A DNA stretch of 64,000 bases from assembly GCA_963709525.1 (NCBI GenBank), contig CAVPXB010000015.1:310001-374000 (forward strand). The letters are read 5' to 3'. The notes below the pieces were generated by a model, which was given only the letters and a program-made list of their open reading frames with translations, had not been told where the DNA came from and ran no database searches. Below are positions 37,221-45,550 of this stretch, in pieces. How positions within the stretch are numbered: the first letter of the stretch is position 1; each line of letters opens with the position of its first letter. The DNA is from CAIWHR01 sp963709525 (lineage in GTDB: Bacteria; Pseudomonadota; Gammaproteobacteria; Burkholderiales; Casimicrobiaceae). Both the position numbers and the translations under genes were made by a program.

Positions 37221-38042
37221 TCAGATGACGTGCTTGCGCACTTGGGTCACTACCACTTCGGCAATGATGACGATCGCGAAAACGGACAGCAGAATGACCG
37301 CGACACGATCCCACTGGAACAAATTGAGCGCCGAATCGAGCGCCATCCCGATGCCGCCGGCGCCGACAATGCCCAGCACCGCCGATTCGCGCACGTTGAT
37401 ATCCCAGCGGAATAGCGCAATCGACCAGAACGCGGGCCGAACCTGCGGCCAGTAGCCGAAGCTCATGCGCGATGCCCACGGCGCGCCCGCCGCCGTCAGC
37501 GCCTCGATCGGACCGGTCTGCGATTCTTCCAGCGCCTCGCCGAAAAGCTTGCCGACGAAGCCGATCGAGCGGAAGGCGATCGCGAGCGTCCCCGCAAGCG
37601 CGCCCGGCCCGAAGATGCCGACGAAGAGCAGCGCCCAGACCAGCGAATTGACCGAGCGCGACGACACGAGGATAAGCTTGGCTAGAAGATTGATCGGCGT
37701 CGAGGGAACGAGGTTGTGCGCGGCGAGGACGCCGACCGGCAGCGCCAGCGCGAGCGACAGCAGCGTGCCCAGCGACGCGATGTGAATCGTCTCCATCAGC
37801 GCCGTGTGTACGGTCTCGGGGTAGTGGCTCCAGTCGGGCGGCCACATCCGGGTGACGAGATCGACGACCTGTTCGGGGGCGTCGATCAGGAACTCCGGGA
37901 TCACCTCCACGGTGCGGATCGACGCGACGATCGCGGCGACGATGACGAGGTAGACGGCGAACCGCGTCAGCCGTTGTGCCCGGGAAAAGCGCTGCCAGAT
38001 TCGATCCGCGACCGGCGGGCGAGCGTCGAGGGACGCAGCCAT
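37221..38042 (-). CDS. phnE: Phosphonate-type ABC transporter permease PhnE (second copy)
   Basis: A 273-residue permease with an N-terminal membrane helix and five more hydrophobic segments. The PhnE signature is clear: SSRSVNSLVWALLFVGIFG, then IAFRSIGFVGKLFGEALEE and the coupling region GPIEALTAAGAPW, plus NVRESAVLGIVGAGGIG. Its start overlaps the other phnE by ATGA. A pair of PhnE subunits probably makes a heterodimeric channel. Confidence 0.92.
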   Translation of the reverse strand: MAASLDARPPVADRIWQRFSRAQRLTRFAVYLVIVAAIVASIRTVEVIPEFLIDAPEQVVDLVTRMWPPDWSHYPETVHTALMETIHIASLGTLLSLALALPVGVLAAHNLVPSTPINLLAKLILVSSRSVNSLVWALLFVGIFGPGALAGTLAIAFRSIGFVGKLFGEALEESQTGPIEALTAAGAPWASRMSFGYWPQVRPAFWSIALFRWDINVRESAVLGIVGAGGIGMALDSALNLFQWDRVAVILLSVFAIVIIAEVVVTQVRKHVI

Positions 38043-38908
38043 CAGTCGTCCTCCAGCACCTGTGGCCGCGCCCTGGGGGCGCGGCGCAGCAGGAGATCGG
38101 CGAACGTCGCGTTCTCGAGAAAGATCGCGCGTACGGCCGTAGCAAGGACTTCGCCGATCATGATCAGCGAAATGATGGAGATGAGGATCGCGCAGACGAA
38201 GTCGTAGTCGAAGCGCTGGAAGGCGGCGAACAACGTACCACCGATACCGCCGGCACCGACGATGCCGACCATGGTCGAGTTGCGCAGGTTCGAGTCGAGT
38301 TGATAGGTGGCAAAACCGATGAAGCGCGAGAACACCTGTGGCAGCACGCCGTAGGCCAGCACCGAGCCGAACGACGCACCCGTTGCGCGTACCGCCTCGA
38401 CCTGTTTCAGCGAAATTTCCTCGATCGCTTCGGTGAAGAGCTTGCCGATGAAGCCGATCGACGCCACCGTCAGCGCCAGGATGCCCGCCAGCGCGCCGAA
38501 GCCCACGGCCTTGACGAACAGGATGGCGACGATCACCGGATGGAATGACCGTGCAGTCACGATGATGAAGCGTGCCGGCCACGTTGCCCAGGCGGGCATC
38601 AGATTGCGCGAGGCGCAGAGCCCGATCGGCAGCGCCAGGCAGATACCCAGGGTGGAGGCAAGTACTGCGATCTCGAGGCTTTCGAGCAGACCCTTGATCA
38701 GCAGGTCCGAGCGCCCGAAATTCGGCGGGAACAGCCGGCCGAAGAACTTTGCGGCGTTTTCGCTTCCGGTCTGGACGCGTGCCCAGGAGATCTCCATCTG
38801 CGCGCAGGCGTAGATGACGTAGGCGATCAGCACCAGCACGGCCACGCGCGGCCAGACGCGGCGCTGGAACGGGTCCGCCGGAGCGTTGAACGACGCGCTG
38901 GAGCTCAT
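38042..38908 (-). CDS. phnE: Phosphonate-type ABC transporter permease PhnE (first copy)
   Basis: A 288-residue permease with TARSFHPVIVAILFVKAVGFG, VASIGFIGKLFTEAIEEI, and the EAA-like coupling segment SLKQVEAVRATGASF. NLRNSTMVGIVGAGGIGGTLF near the C-terminus is the PhnE block. The N-terminal 60 residues contain one extra helix and a periplasmic loop. It is read just after phnC and overlaps the second phnE. Confidence 0.92.
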   Translation of the reverse strand: MSSSASFNAPADPFQRRVWPRVAVLVLIAYVIYACAQMEISWARVQTGSENAAKFFGRLFPPNFGRSDLLIKGLLESLEIAVLASTLGICLALPIGLCASRNLMPAWATWPARFIIVTARSFHPVIVAILFVKAVGFGALAGILALTVASIGFIGKLFTEAIEEISLKQVEAVRATGASFGSVLAYGVLPQVFSRFIGFATYQLDSNLRNSTMVGIVGAGGIGGTLFAAFQRFDYDFVCAILISIISLIMIGEVLATAVRAIFLENATFADLLLRRAPRARPQVLEDD

Positions 38909-38956
38909 CGTGGTGGGGCCGTCGCGGTCACCGGCAACCGAACCCGAACCCGGTTG

Positions 38957-39707
38957 TCACTGCAACCACCCTTCCCCGCCGTAGATCCTCTTCAGCATTT
39001 CATCGCCGAGTTCGGTGGGCGGGCCGTCGAACACCACCTGTCCGCCCGCCATGCCGATGATGCGGTCGGCGAAACGCTTGGCGAGCTCGACGTCGTGCAT
39101 GTTCACCAGCACCGGGATGTCGTGCTGCGACCGAAACGTCGGCAAGGAGTTCCATGATCTCGACCGAGGTCTTGGGGTCGAGGGAGGAGGTGGGCTCATC
39201 GGCCAGCAGGAGCTTGGGTTGCTGCATCACCGCCCGCGCGATGCCCACGCGTTGCCGCTGGCCGCCCGAGAGCGCGTCGGCGCGCTGCAGCGCGAACCCG
39301 GACAGGCCGACGACATCGAGGAGTTCGTGCGCGCGGCGGATGTCCTCCAGCGGGAACTTGCGCCGCCACGCCCGCCACGCCGAAACGTAGCCCAGGCGCC
39401 CCGACAGCAGATTCTCCATCACCGTCAGCCGCTCGACCAGGTTGTACTCCTGGAACACCATGCCGATGTGCCGCCGCGCGTGGCGCAGCCCGGTGCCGGA
39501 GAGCTTGGCGAGATCGACACCGTCGAACAGCATCTCGCCCTCGGTCGGCTCGACCAGCCGATTGATGCAGCGGATCAGCGTTGACTTGCCGGTGCCCGAA
39601 GGCCCGATGATCGCGGTGATTCCTCGCGCGTCAATCTCGACGTTGATGTCGGTCAGCACCGGCACGCCGGCGACATATGATTTCGACAGGTGGTTCAACT
39701 TCAACAT
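38957..39707 (-). CDS. phnC: Phosphonate-type ABC transporter ATP-binding protein PhnC, apparent +1 frameshift
   Basis: The ATPase starts MLKLNHLSKSYVAGVPVLTD. Walker A IIGPSGTGKSTLIRCINRL, signature ALSGGQRQRVGIARAV and Walker B LLLADEPTSSLDPKTSVEI are all in one frame. After ELLADV the frame breaks; the C-terminus (IPVLVNMHDVELAKRFADRI, then GGQVVFDGPPTELGDEML) continues in another frame. Dropping one base near 39128-39138 restores one protein of about 249 residues. The span is 3n+1 bases. As with atpB and the AbrB-like gene, one inserted base is the only defect, so a sequencing error is likely. Confidence 0.87.
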
Positions 39708-39771
39708 GAGGCAAACCCCCGGGGCGCGCCCGGGGGGTGCGCGATGAATGGGTGGACAGCGGTGCCGAAGG

Positions 39772-40791
39772 CTACTTCTTCTTGGCGGCCGCCTCGGCCT
39801 CGCGCTTGGTTTCCTTGTCGTAGGTTGCCTTGTCGAAACCCTGGCCCGATCCCTTGGCCACGGCGCGCACGACTTCCCAGGTGGTCTTGTAGTTGATCGG
39901 AAAGAAGCGGTCGGCACCGTCGAAGGCCTTCTGCATTTCGGGCGGGAAGCGGTAGTCGTAGAAACAGGTGAGCATCTTGTCGACGAGCTTGGGATCGAGG
40001 TCGTGCGCGTACGCAAACGAAGAGGTCGGGAATTTCTGGCTGCGATAGATCACGCGGAAGTCGCCCTCCTTGATCTGCCCGCGCACGGCCATCCGGTGGA
40101 ACACGTCCGACGCGACGGCGCCGGCGTCATAGTCGCCGGACTGCACGCCCAGCACCGACTGGTCGTGCTTGCCGGAGAAGAGCACCTTGTAGTCCTTGTC
40201 GGGCGCCAGGCCTTCGGCGGGGAACAGCGCCAGCGGTGCCAGGTGCCCGGAGTTGGACGATGGCGCCGTGTGCGCCACCTTCTTGCCCTTCAGATCGGAA
40301 AGCTTCTGGTACGGCGAACTCGCCTTGACGACGACGATCAGGTTGTAGCCCTGGAAGTCCTTCTCTGTGCCCTTGATGCCGAAGGGGACCGCGCCAGCCA
40401 GGTTGACGGCAAACGCCGTGGGGCCGGTAGAAAAGCCGCCGACATGCAGGCGGCCCGAGCGCATCGCCTCGATCTCCGCGGCGTTCGACTGCACCTGGTA
40501 GAACACCACCTTCTTGTTGATGCAGGCGGATAGATGGGTGGTGAACGGCTTGAACACGCTTTCGTAGACGGCAGGATCCTCGACTGGCGTGTAGGTGAAC
40601 ACGATCGTCGACGGGTTCTTCCACTTCTTGGGGTCGGTCGGCGCGTCGGCGACGAGGTCGTTGTTGGCGTCGCAATACATGTTGTCCAGCTCGCCGCGGT
40701 TCTTGCAGGCATCGGCAGCGATTGCGGGAACGCCAAGAACGGCGCCCGAGGCGGCGAGAGCCACGGCGGTAAGCCAACGGGTAAGGCGCAT
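39772..40791 (-). CDS. phnD: Phosphate/phosphite/phosphonate ABC transporter substrate-binding protein PhnD
   Basis: A 339-residue periplasmic protein with a signal peptide (MRLTRWLTAVALAASGAVLG, cleavage after AIA). An acidic Ca-site-like stretch YCDANNDLVADAP near residues 40-52 precedes the PhnD fold: FTYTPVEDPAVYESVFKPF, GGFSTGPTAFAVNLAG, the ligand loop VAHTAPSSNSGHLAPL and GAVASDVFHRM. The tail is rich in lysine and alanine. It binds a phosphorus oxyanion or organophosphonate for PhnCEE. The gene appears to be first of an eight-gene minus-strand run. A GGAG site lies eight bases before ATG. Confidence 0.92.
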   Translation of the reverse strand: MRLTRWLTAVALAASGAVLGVPAIAADACKNRGELDNMYCDANNDLVADAPTDPKKWKNPSTIVFTYTPVEDPAVYESVFKPFTTHLSACINKKVVFYQVQSNAAEIEAMRSGRLHVGGFSTGPTAFAVNLAGAVPFGIKGTEKDFQGYNLIVVVKASSPYQKLSDLKGKKVAHTAPSSNSGHLAPLALFPAEGLAPDKDYKVLFSGKHDQSVLGVQSGDYDAGAVASDVFHRMAVRGQIKEGDFRVIYRSQKFPTSSFAYAHDLDPKLVDKMLTCFYDYRFPPEMQKAFDGADRFFPINYKTTWEVVRAVAKGSGQGFDKATYDKETKREAEAAAKKK

Positions 40792-41134
40792 GGTGCTTTC
40801 TCCGGCAAACGAGGAAACGAACGGCACTGATGCCGTCCACGGGGTAGAGCAGGTCATTTCTTCCTGGCGCCAGCCCTGGCCGGGACGGCGAACGCAACGG
40901 CAACAACCCATGCCGCCAGCGCGGCAGGAAATGGCTTCACAGGGAAAGTCTTCAGGCAACGACGGGCGGCGGAGGCGACGGTCCGGTTTTGTGTTTGCGA
41001 GCGGGGTGCCGTAGCACAGTGAAACTTTAGCACTTTGACAGGCTTCGCGACACCCCGCTCCGGCATGGGCGCCCCTCTTGTTGTCGTATGATTGCCATTC
41101 CGCGGCGCCTGGCCGCGCCCTCCCCTTGATCGCC
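40792..41134. other. Divergent intergenic region between phnD and glmU
   Basis: The region of about 340 bases contains a perfect 10-bp inverted repeat (GAGCGGGGTG 40999-41008, CACCCCGCTC 41051-41060) enclosing an AT-richer 42-base centre with TTGACA (41035-41040). This could be an operator or promoter zone for phnD, but no convincing -10 pairs with it. TATGAT at 41087-41092 may belong to glmU. I see no gene or clear Pho box. Confidence 0.4.
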
Positions 41135-42520
41135 GTGTCTACAGATTCGTTGCAGTTCGTCGTGATGGCTGCCGGCCAGGGCAAACGGATGCACTCTCGC
41201 TCGCCGAAGGTGCTGCATCCGTTGGCAGGCAGGCCGCTGGTGGCGCACGTGCTCGACGCGGCGCGTTCGCTGTCGCCGTCCGCGCTATGCATCGTCGTCG
41301 GTCATGGGGGCGAACTCGTGCGCGCCGCGCTGACCGCGCCCGACCTCGTCTTCGTCACCCAGGATCCGCCGCGCGGCACCGGCGACGCGGTGCGGGTCGC
41401 GCTGGGCGCGCTCGCAGCCGATGGCGTCACCGTCGTGGCCAACGGCGATTGCCCGCTGATTCCCGCCGCCACCTTCGCCGCGATCGGCGAGCGCGCGGCC
41501 GCCGGGCATCTGGCGTTGCTGACGGCGAGAGTGGCCGACCCGTCGGGGCTCGGCCGCATCCTGCGCGACCCGGCGGGCAAGGTTCGCGCGATCGTCGAGG
41601 AACGCGATGCCTCGCCTTCCGAGCGCGCCGTCGACGAGATCTACACCGGCGTGCTGGCGGCGCCGACCGCGCTGCTGGGTCGCTGGGTCGGCGCGCTCAA
41701 GGCCGACAACGCGCAGAACGAGTTCTATCTCACCGATATCGTAGCCATGGCGGTGGCCGAGGGGGTTGCCGTGGAAGGGCATCTCGCCGCGGACGAGCGC
41801 GACATTCTCGGCGTCAACGACCAGGCGCAGTTGGTCGCCATCGAACGCATCGTGCAGCAGCGGCAGGCCGAAGCGCTGCTCAGGCGCGGCACCTGGATCG
41901 CCGATCCTGCGCGCATCGACATCCGCGGCAGCTTGACCTGCGGCCGCGACGTGCGCATCGACGTCGGCTGCGTGTTCGAAGGGACGGTGCGCCTCGCCGA
42001 CGACGTCTGCATCGGCGCGAATTGCGTGCTGAAGGACGTCACCGTCGGCGCGGGCACGCAGATCGCGCCGTTCTCGCACCTCGAGGAGGCGAGCGTCGGC
42101 GCAAGATGCAGGGTCGGTCCCTACGCCCGGCTGCGGCCCGGCGCGCAATTGGCCGACGACGTGCACGTCGGCAATTTCGTCGAAGTGAAACAGGCGACGA
42201 TCGGGCAGGGCAGCAAGGCCAACCATCTCGCCTACATCGGCGACGCGACCATTGGCGCGCGCGTCAATGTCGGCGCGGGCACGATCACCTGCAACTATGA
42301 CGGCGCCAACAAGTTCCGCACGGTGATCGAGGACGACGTCTTCATCGGCTCCGACACCCAGCTGGTCGCGCCGGTCACCGTCGGGCGCGGCGCGACGCTG
42401 GGCGCGGGCACCACGCTGACGCGCGACGCGCCCCCGGATACGCTGACCATCTCGCGCGTCAAGCAGACATCGATCGCCGGCTGGAAGCGGCCCGCGAAAA
42501 AACCCAAACCACAAGGTTGA
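41135..42520 (+). CDS. glmU: Bifunctional N-acetylglucosamine-1-phosphate uridyltransferase / glucosamine-1-phosphate acetyltransferase
   Basis: A 461-residue cytoplasmic enzyme that makes UDP-GlcNAc for peptidoglycan and lipopolysaccharide. The N-terminal pyrophosphorylase domain has VVMAAGQGKRMHSRSPKVLH, and the C-terminal left-handed beta-helix (from about residue 255) ends with the acetyltransferase site RPGAQLADDVHVGNFVEVK and GAGTITCNYDGANKF. Upstream residues are not family-like, so GTG 41135 (VSTDSLQFVV) is chosen; no strong ribosome site is visible. glmS follows after seven bases, giving both steps of UDP-GlcNAc formation in one operon. Confidence 0.95.
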   Translation: MSTDSLQFVVMAAGQGKRMHSRSPKVLHPLAGRPLVAHVLDAARSLSPSALCIVVGHGGELVRAALTAPDLVFVTQDPPRGTGDAVRVALGALAADGVTVVANGDCPLIPAATFAAIGERAAAGHLALLTARVADPSGLGRILRDPAGKVRAIVEERDASPSERAVDEIYTGVLAAPTALLGRWVGALKADNAQNEFYLTDIVAMAVAEGVAVEGHLAADERDILGVNDQAQLVAIERIVQQRQAEALLRRGTWIADPARIDIRGSLTCGRDVRIDVGCVFEGTVRLADDVCIGANCVLKDVTVGAGTQIAPFSHLEEASVGARCRVGPYARLRPGAQLADDVHVGNFVEVKQATIGQGSKANHLAYIGDATIGARVNVGAGTITCNYDGANKFRTVIEDDVFIGSDTQLVAPVTVGRGATLGAGTTLTRDAPPDTLTISRVKQTSIAGWKRPAKKPKPQG

Positions 42521-42527
42521 TCCCACC

Positions 42528-44369
42528 ATGTGCGGCATCGTCGGCGCGGCCTCCGCGCGCAACATCGTTCCGGTTCTCATCGACGGCGTCCGCCGCCTCG
42601 AGTACCGCGGCTACGACTCCACCGGCCTCGCCGTCATCGACGCCGAGGCTGCCACGCCCGTGCTGTCGCGGCTGGTCAGCACCGCGCGCGTCGCCGATCT
42701 CGCCGCGCAGGCCGAGCAAACCCGGCTTGTCGGCACCGTCGGGATCTCGCACACGCGCTGGGCGACGCACGGGGCGCCCACGCCGGTGAACGCGCACCCG
42801 CACACGTCGGGCGGCGAGATCGCGGTCGTTCACAACGGCATCATCGAGAATTACGAGGCGTTGCGGGCAAAGCTCAAGACGCAGGGCTACGTCTTTGCCA
42901 CCGAGACCGACACCGAGGTCATCGCGCATCTCGTCCACGCGCACTGGCACGCCCCCGGCGGCGGCGACCTGAAGCGTGCTGTCGAGGCGGCCGTCGCCGA
43001 ATTCCACGGCGCGTATGCGATCGCGGTGATCTCGACCCGCGAGCCCGGGCGCCTCATCGGCGCTCGCCAGGGCAGCCCGCTGGTCGTGGGCTACGGCGAG
43101 GACGATCACTTTCTCGCCAGCGATGCGGCGGCGCTGTTGTCGGTGACGCGTAGCGTCGCTTATCTCGAGGAGGGCGACGTCGCCGACGTGAGGCGCGAAT
43201 CCTGCGTCATCTCGGATGCCCGTGGCGAGCGTGTTCTGCGCGCCATAGTCAATGTCGAGGCTTCGGGCGCCAGCGTCGAGTTGGGGCCCTATCGGCACTT
43301 CATGCAGAAGGAGATCTTCGAGCAGCCGCGCGCAGTCTCGGACACGCTCGAAGGCGTGACCGTCTTCGATCCCCACCTCTTTGGTCCCGCCGCCGCCGAC
43401 GCATTGTCGCGGGTCGACAGTGTGTTGATCCTGGCCTGCGGTACCAGCTATTACTCCAGTCTGGTGGCGAAGCAATGGATCGAGTCGCTGGCGCGCATTC
43501 CCTGCGCGGTCGAGATCGCCAGCGAATACCGCTACCGCGACAGCGTGCCCAATCCGGCGGCGCTGGTGGTCGTCGTGTCGCAGTCGGGCGAGACCGCCGA
43601 TACGCTGGCCGCGTTGAAGCACGCGAAATCGCTCGGCCACGTTCACACGCTCACCATCTGCAACGTCCCGACATCGTCGATGGTGCGACAGACGGAACTC
43701 ACTTATCTGACGCGGGCGGGCGTCGAAGTGGGAGTCGCGTCGACGAAGGCGTTCACCACGCAGTTGATCGCCCACTTCCTGCTGGCGCTGACGCTGGCCA
43801 AGCTGCGCAATCGCCTGACCGGCGAGGAAGAAGCGCACTGGCTGCGCGGGTTGCGCCATCTGCCGGCGGCATTGCAGTCGGCGCTGGCGCTGGAGCCGCA
43901 GGTGATCGCGTGGGCGGAAAAGTTCGCGCGCAAGCAGGACGCGCTGTTCCTCGGTCGCGGCCTCCACTATCCGATCGCGCTCGAAGGCGCGTTGAAACTG
44001 AAGGAGATCTCCTACATTCACGCCGAGGCCTATCCCGCCGGCGAGTTGAAGCACGGGCCGCTGGCGCTGGTCGATTCGTCGATGCCGGTGGTGGCGATCG
44101 CGCCCAACGATGCGCTGCTCGAGAAGCTCAAGAGCAACCTGCAGGAAGTGCGCGCGCGCGGCGGCGAACTCTACGTCATCGCCGATCTCGACAGCCGGCT
44201 GCAACCGTCAGAAGGCATCCACGTGATCCGCCTGCCCGAACACGCGGGATTGCTGTCCCCGGTGGTGCACACGATTCCGCTGCAGCTCCTTGCGTATCAC
44301 ACCGCGGTGATACGCGGCACCGACGTCGACAAGCCAAGAAATCTGGCCAAGAGCGTCACCGTCGAGTAG
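42528..44369 (+). CDS. glmS: Glutamine-fructose-6-phosphate aminotransferase (isomerizing)
   Basis: A 613-residue enzyme making glucosamine-6-phosphate from fructose-6-phosphate and glutamine. The mature nucleophile is the Cys after Met (MCGIVGAASARNIVPVLIDG). GLRRLEYRGYDS-type and SHTRWATHGAPTPVNAHPH mark the glutaminase domain. Two SIS domains follow with ACGTSYYSSLVAKQWIE and VVSQSGETADTLAALKHAK, and the end is DKPRNLAKSVTVE. Full length and intact. No glmS ribozyme is expected or seen upstream because glmU is adjacent. Confidence 0.97.
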   Translation: MCGIVGAASARNIVPVLIDGVRRLEYRGYDSTGLAVIDAEAATPVLSRLVSTARVADLAAQAEQTRLVGTVGISHTRWATHGAPTPVNAHPHTSGGEIAVVHNGIIENYEALRAKLKTQGYVFATETDTEVIAHLVHAHWHAPGGGDLKRAVEAAVAEFHGAYAIAVISTREPGRLIGARQGSPLVVGYGEDDHFLASDAAALLSVTRSVAYLEEGDVADVRRESCVISDARGERVLRAIVNVEASGASVELGPYRHFMQKEIFEQPRAVSDTLEGVTVFDPHLFGPAAADALSRVDSVLILACGTSYYSSLVAKQWIESLARIPCAVEIASEYRYRDSVPNPAALVVVVSQSGETADTLAALKHAKSLGHVHTLTICNVPTSSMVRQTELTYLTRAGVEVGVASTKAFTTQLIAHFLLALTLAKLRNRLTGEEEAHWLRGLRHLPAALQSALALEPQVIAWAEKFARKQDALFLGRGLHYPIALEGALKLKEISYIHAEAYPAGELKHGPLALVDSSMPVVAIAPNDALLEKLKSNLQEVRARGGELYVIADLDSRLQPSEGIHVIRLPEHAGLLSPVVHTIPLQLLAYHTAVIRGTDVDKPRNLAKSVTVE

Positions 44370-44399
44370 GCGGAGCAGCGGCGCGAACGGGTTGATCGA

Positions 44400-44981
44400 T
44401 CAGAGTTCGATGCGAGTGCCGAGCAGCTTCAGAAACTGCGCCAGCCACGCCGGGTGCGCAGGCCAGGCGGGCGCGGTCACCAGATTGCCGTCGGTGTGCG
44501 CCTTGTCCACCGGGATATCGGCGTAGTTGCCGCCTGCTGCCCTCACCTCCGGAGCACACGCCGGATAAGCGCTGCAACCGCGACCCGATAGCACATTCGC
44601 CGCCGCCAGCAACTGCGCGCCATGGCAAATGGCGGCGATCGGCTTGTTGGTCTTGGCGAAGTGCTGGACGATGGCAATGACCTTCGGGTCGAGCCGAAGG
44701 TATTCCGGTGCGCGACCACCCGGAATCACCAGCGCGTCGTAGTCCGCGGCCTTCACCGCATCGAAATCGGCGTTGAGCGTGAAGTTGTGGCCGGGCTTCT
44801 CGCTGTAGGTCTGGTCGCCCTCGAAATCATGCACGGCGGTGCGTACCGAATCACCCGCCTTCTTGCCCGGACACACCGCGTGCACGGTGTGTCCGACCAT
44901 CAACAGCGCCTGGAAGGGCACCATCGTTTCATAGTCCTCGGTGAAGTCACCGGTGAGCATCAGGATCTTCTTCGCAGCCAT
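44400..44981 (-). CDS. DJ-1/PfpI-family protein
   Basis: A 193-residue class-I glutamine-amidotransferase-like protein. KKILMLTGDFTEDYETMVPFQ with the conserved acidic residue opens the fold, DALVIPGGRAPEYLRLDPK follows, and the nucleophile elbow AICHGAQLLAAANVL carries the reactive cysteine near residue 119. Relatives act as deglycases, chaperones or proteases; activity here is unknown. ATG 44981 is used although the frame runs upstream to 45020. It is convergent with glmS. Confidence 0.85.
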   Translation of the reverse strand: MAAKKILMLTGDFTEDYETMVPFQALLMVGHTVHAVCPGKKAGDSVRTAVHDFEGDQTYSEKPGHNFTLNADFDAVKAADYDALVIPGGRAPEYLRLDPKVIAIVQHFAKTNKPIAAICHGAQLLAAANVLSGRGCSAYPACAPEVRAAGGNYADIPVDKAHTDGNLVTAPAWPAHPAWLAQFLKLLGTRIEL

Positions 44982-45134
44982 GGCGTTGCCTCTGTAAGGA
45001 TTGGGGGCGTCAAGAAACACATGCGCGGAAAGCGCGCCGCCATTCTGCAGCAGCGCGCCGCCACCGCGCCATGCGAGGATAATTCACGACTTCATTTCGG
45101 GCAAACAGAACATTTCGCCGACAGAAAGAAGGAC

Positions 45135-45530
45135 ATGCTCAAGCAGGAGATTGCACGAGGTGAGCGTGGGCGGGTGCTCATCATGGACTCGATCACCATG
45201 TTGACGCTCGAGGACGCCGGGGCAATCGTCGTGTGCGGGTCGCATGGCGGATCGAGCTCGGGCCATTTCGCGCTTGAGATACCGCTCGCAGCGGTGTTTT
45301 TCAACGACGCCGGGGTCGGCAAGGAAAATGCGGGCATCGTGGCGCTCGATATGTTGCAGGCGAACGGCATCGCCGCAGGCGCGGTTGCACACACGTCGGC
45401 GAAAATCGGCGACTCCCGGGACACCTGGGACAACGGAGTGATTTCCCGCGTCAATCCCGCCGCGCGCCTGTCTGGGCTCGCGCCAGGAATGCTGCTTTGC
45501 ACGGCGCTGACGCGGCTGATTTCGCGTTGA
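45135..45530 (+). CDS. Conserved small protein of unknown function
   Basis: A 131-residue protein starting at ATG 45135, three bases after a clear GAAGG. It has no signal peptide. Striking motifs are LEDAGAIVVCGSHGGSSSGHF, AVFFNDAGVGKENAGIVAL, VAHTSAKIGDSRDTWDNG and ISRVNPAA. The glycine/serine-rich loops, a conserved cysteine and several aspartates suggest an enzyme or metabolite-binding fold, but I do not recognise a characterised family. The gene is divergent from the DJ-1/PfpI gene and convergent with the CYTH-like gene. Confidence 0.62.
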   Translation: MLKQEIARGERGRVLIMDSITMLTLEDAGAIVVCGSHGGSSSGHFALEIPLAAVFFNDAGVGKENAGIVALDMLQANGIAAGAVAHTSAKIGDSRDTWDNGVISRVNPAARLSGLAPGMLLCTALTRLISR

Positions 45531-45550
45531 GCGCAACTGCGGGGGCCGCA

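Noticed and set aside
41027..41050. Possible Pho box upstream of phnD (two TGTC-like half-sites)
   Set aside because: The half-sites are 12 bases apart rather than 11 and the second positions do not fit CTGTCAT well.
42521..42527. glmS ribozyme or riboswitch
   Set aside because: Only seven bases separate glmU and glmS; there is no room for the ribozyme, which is typical of Firmicutes.
44622..45134. N-terminal extension of the small unknown protein to 44622
   Set aside because: The upstream frame is antisense to the DJ-1/PfpI gene and lacks conserved motifs; ATG 45135 has a clear ribosome site.
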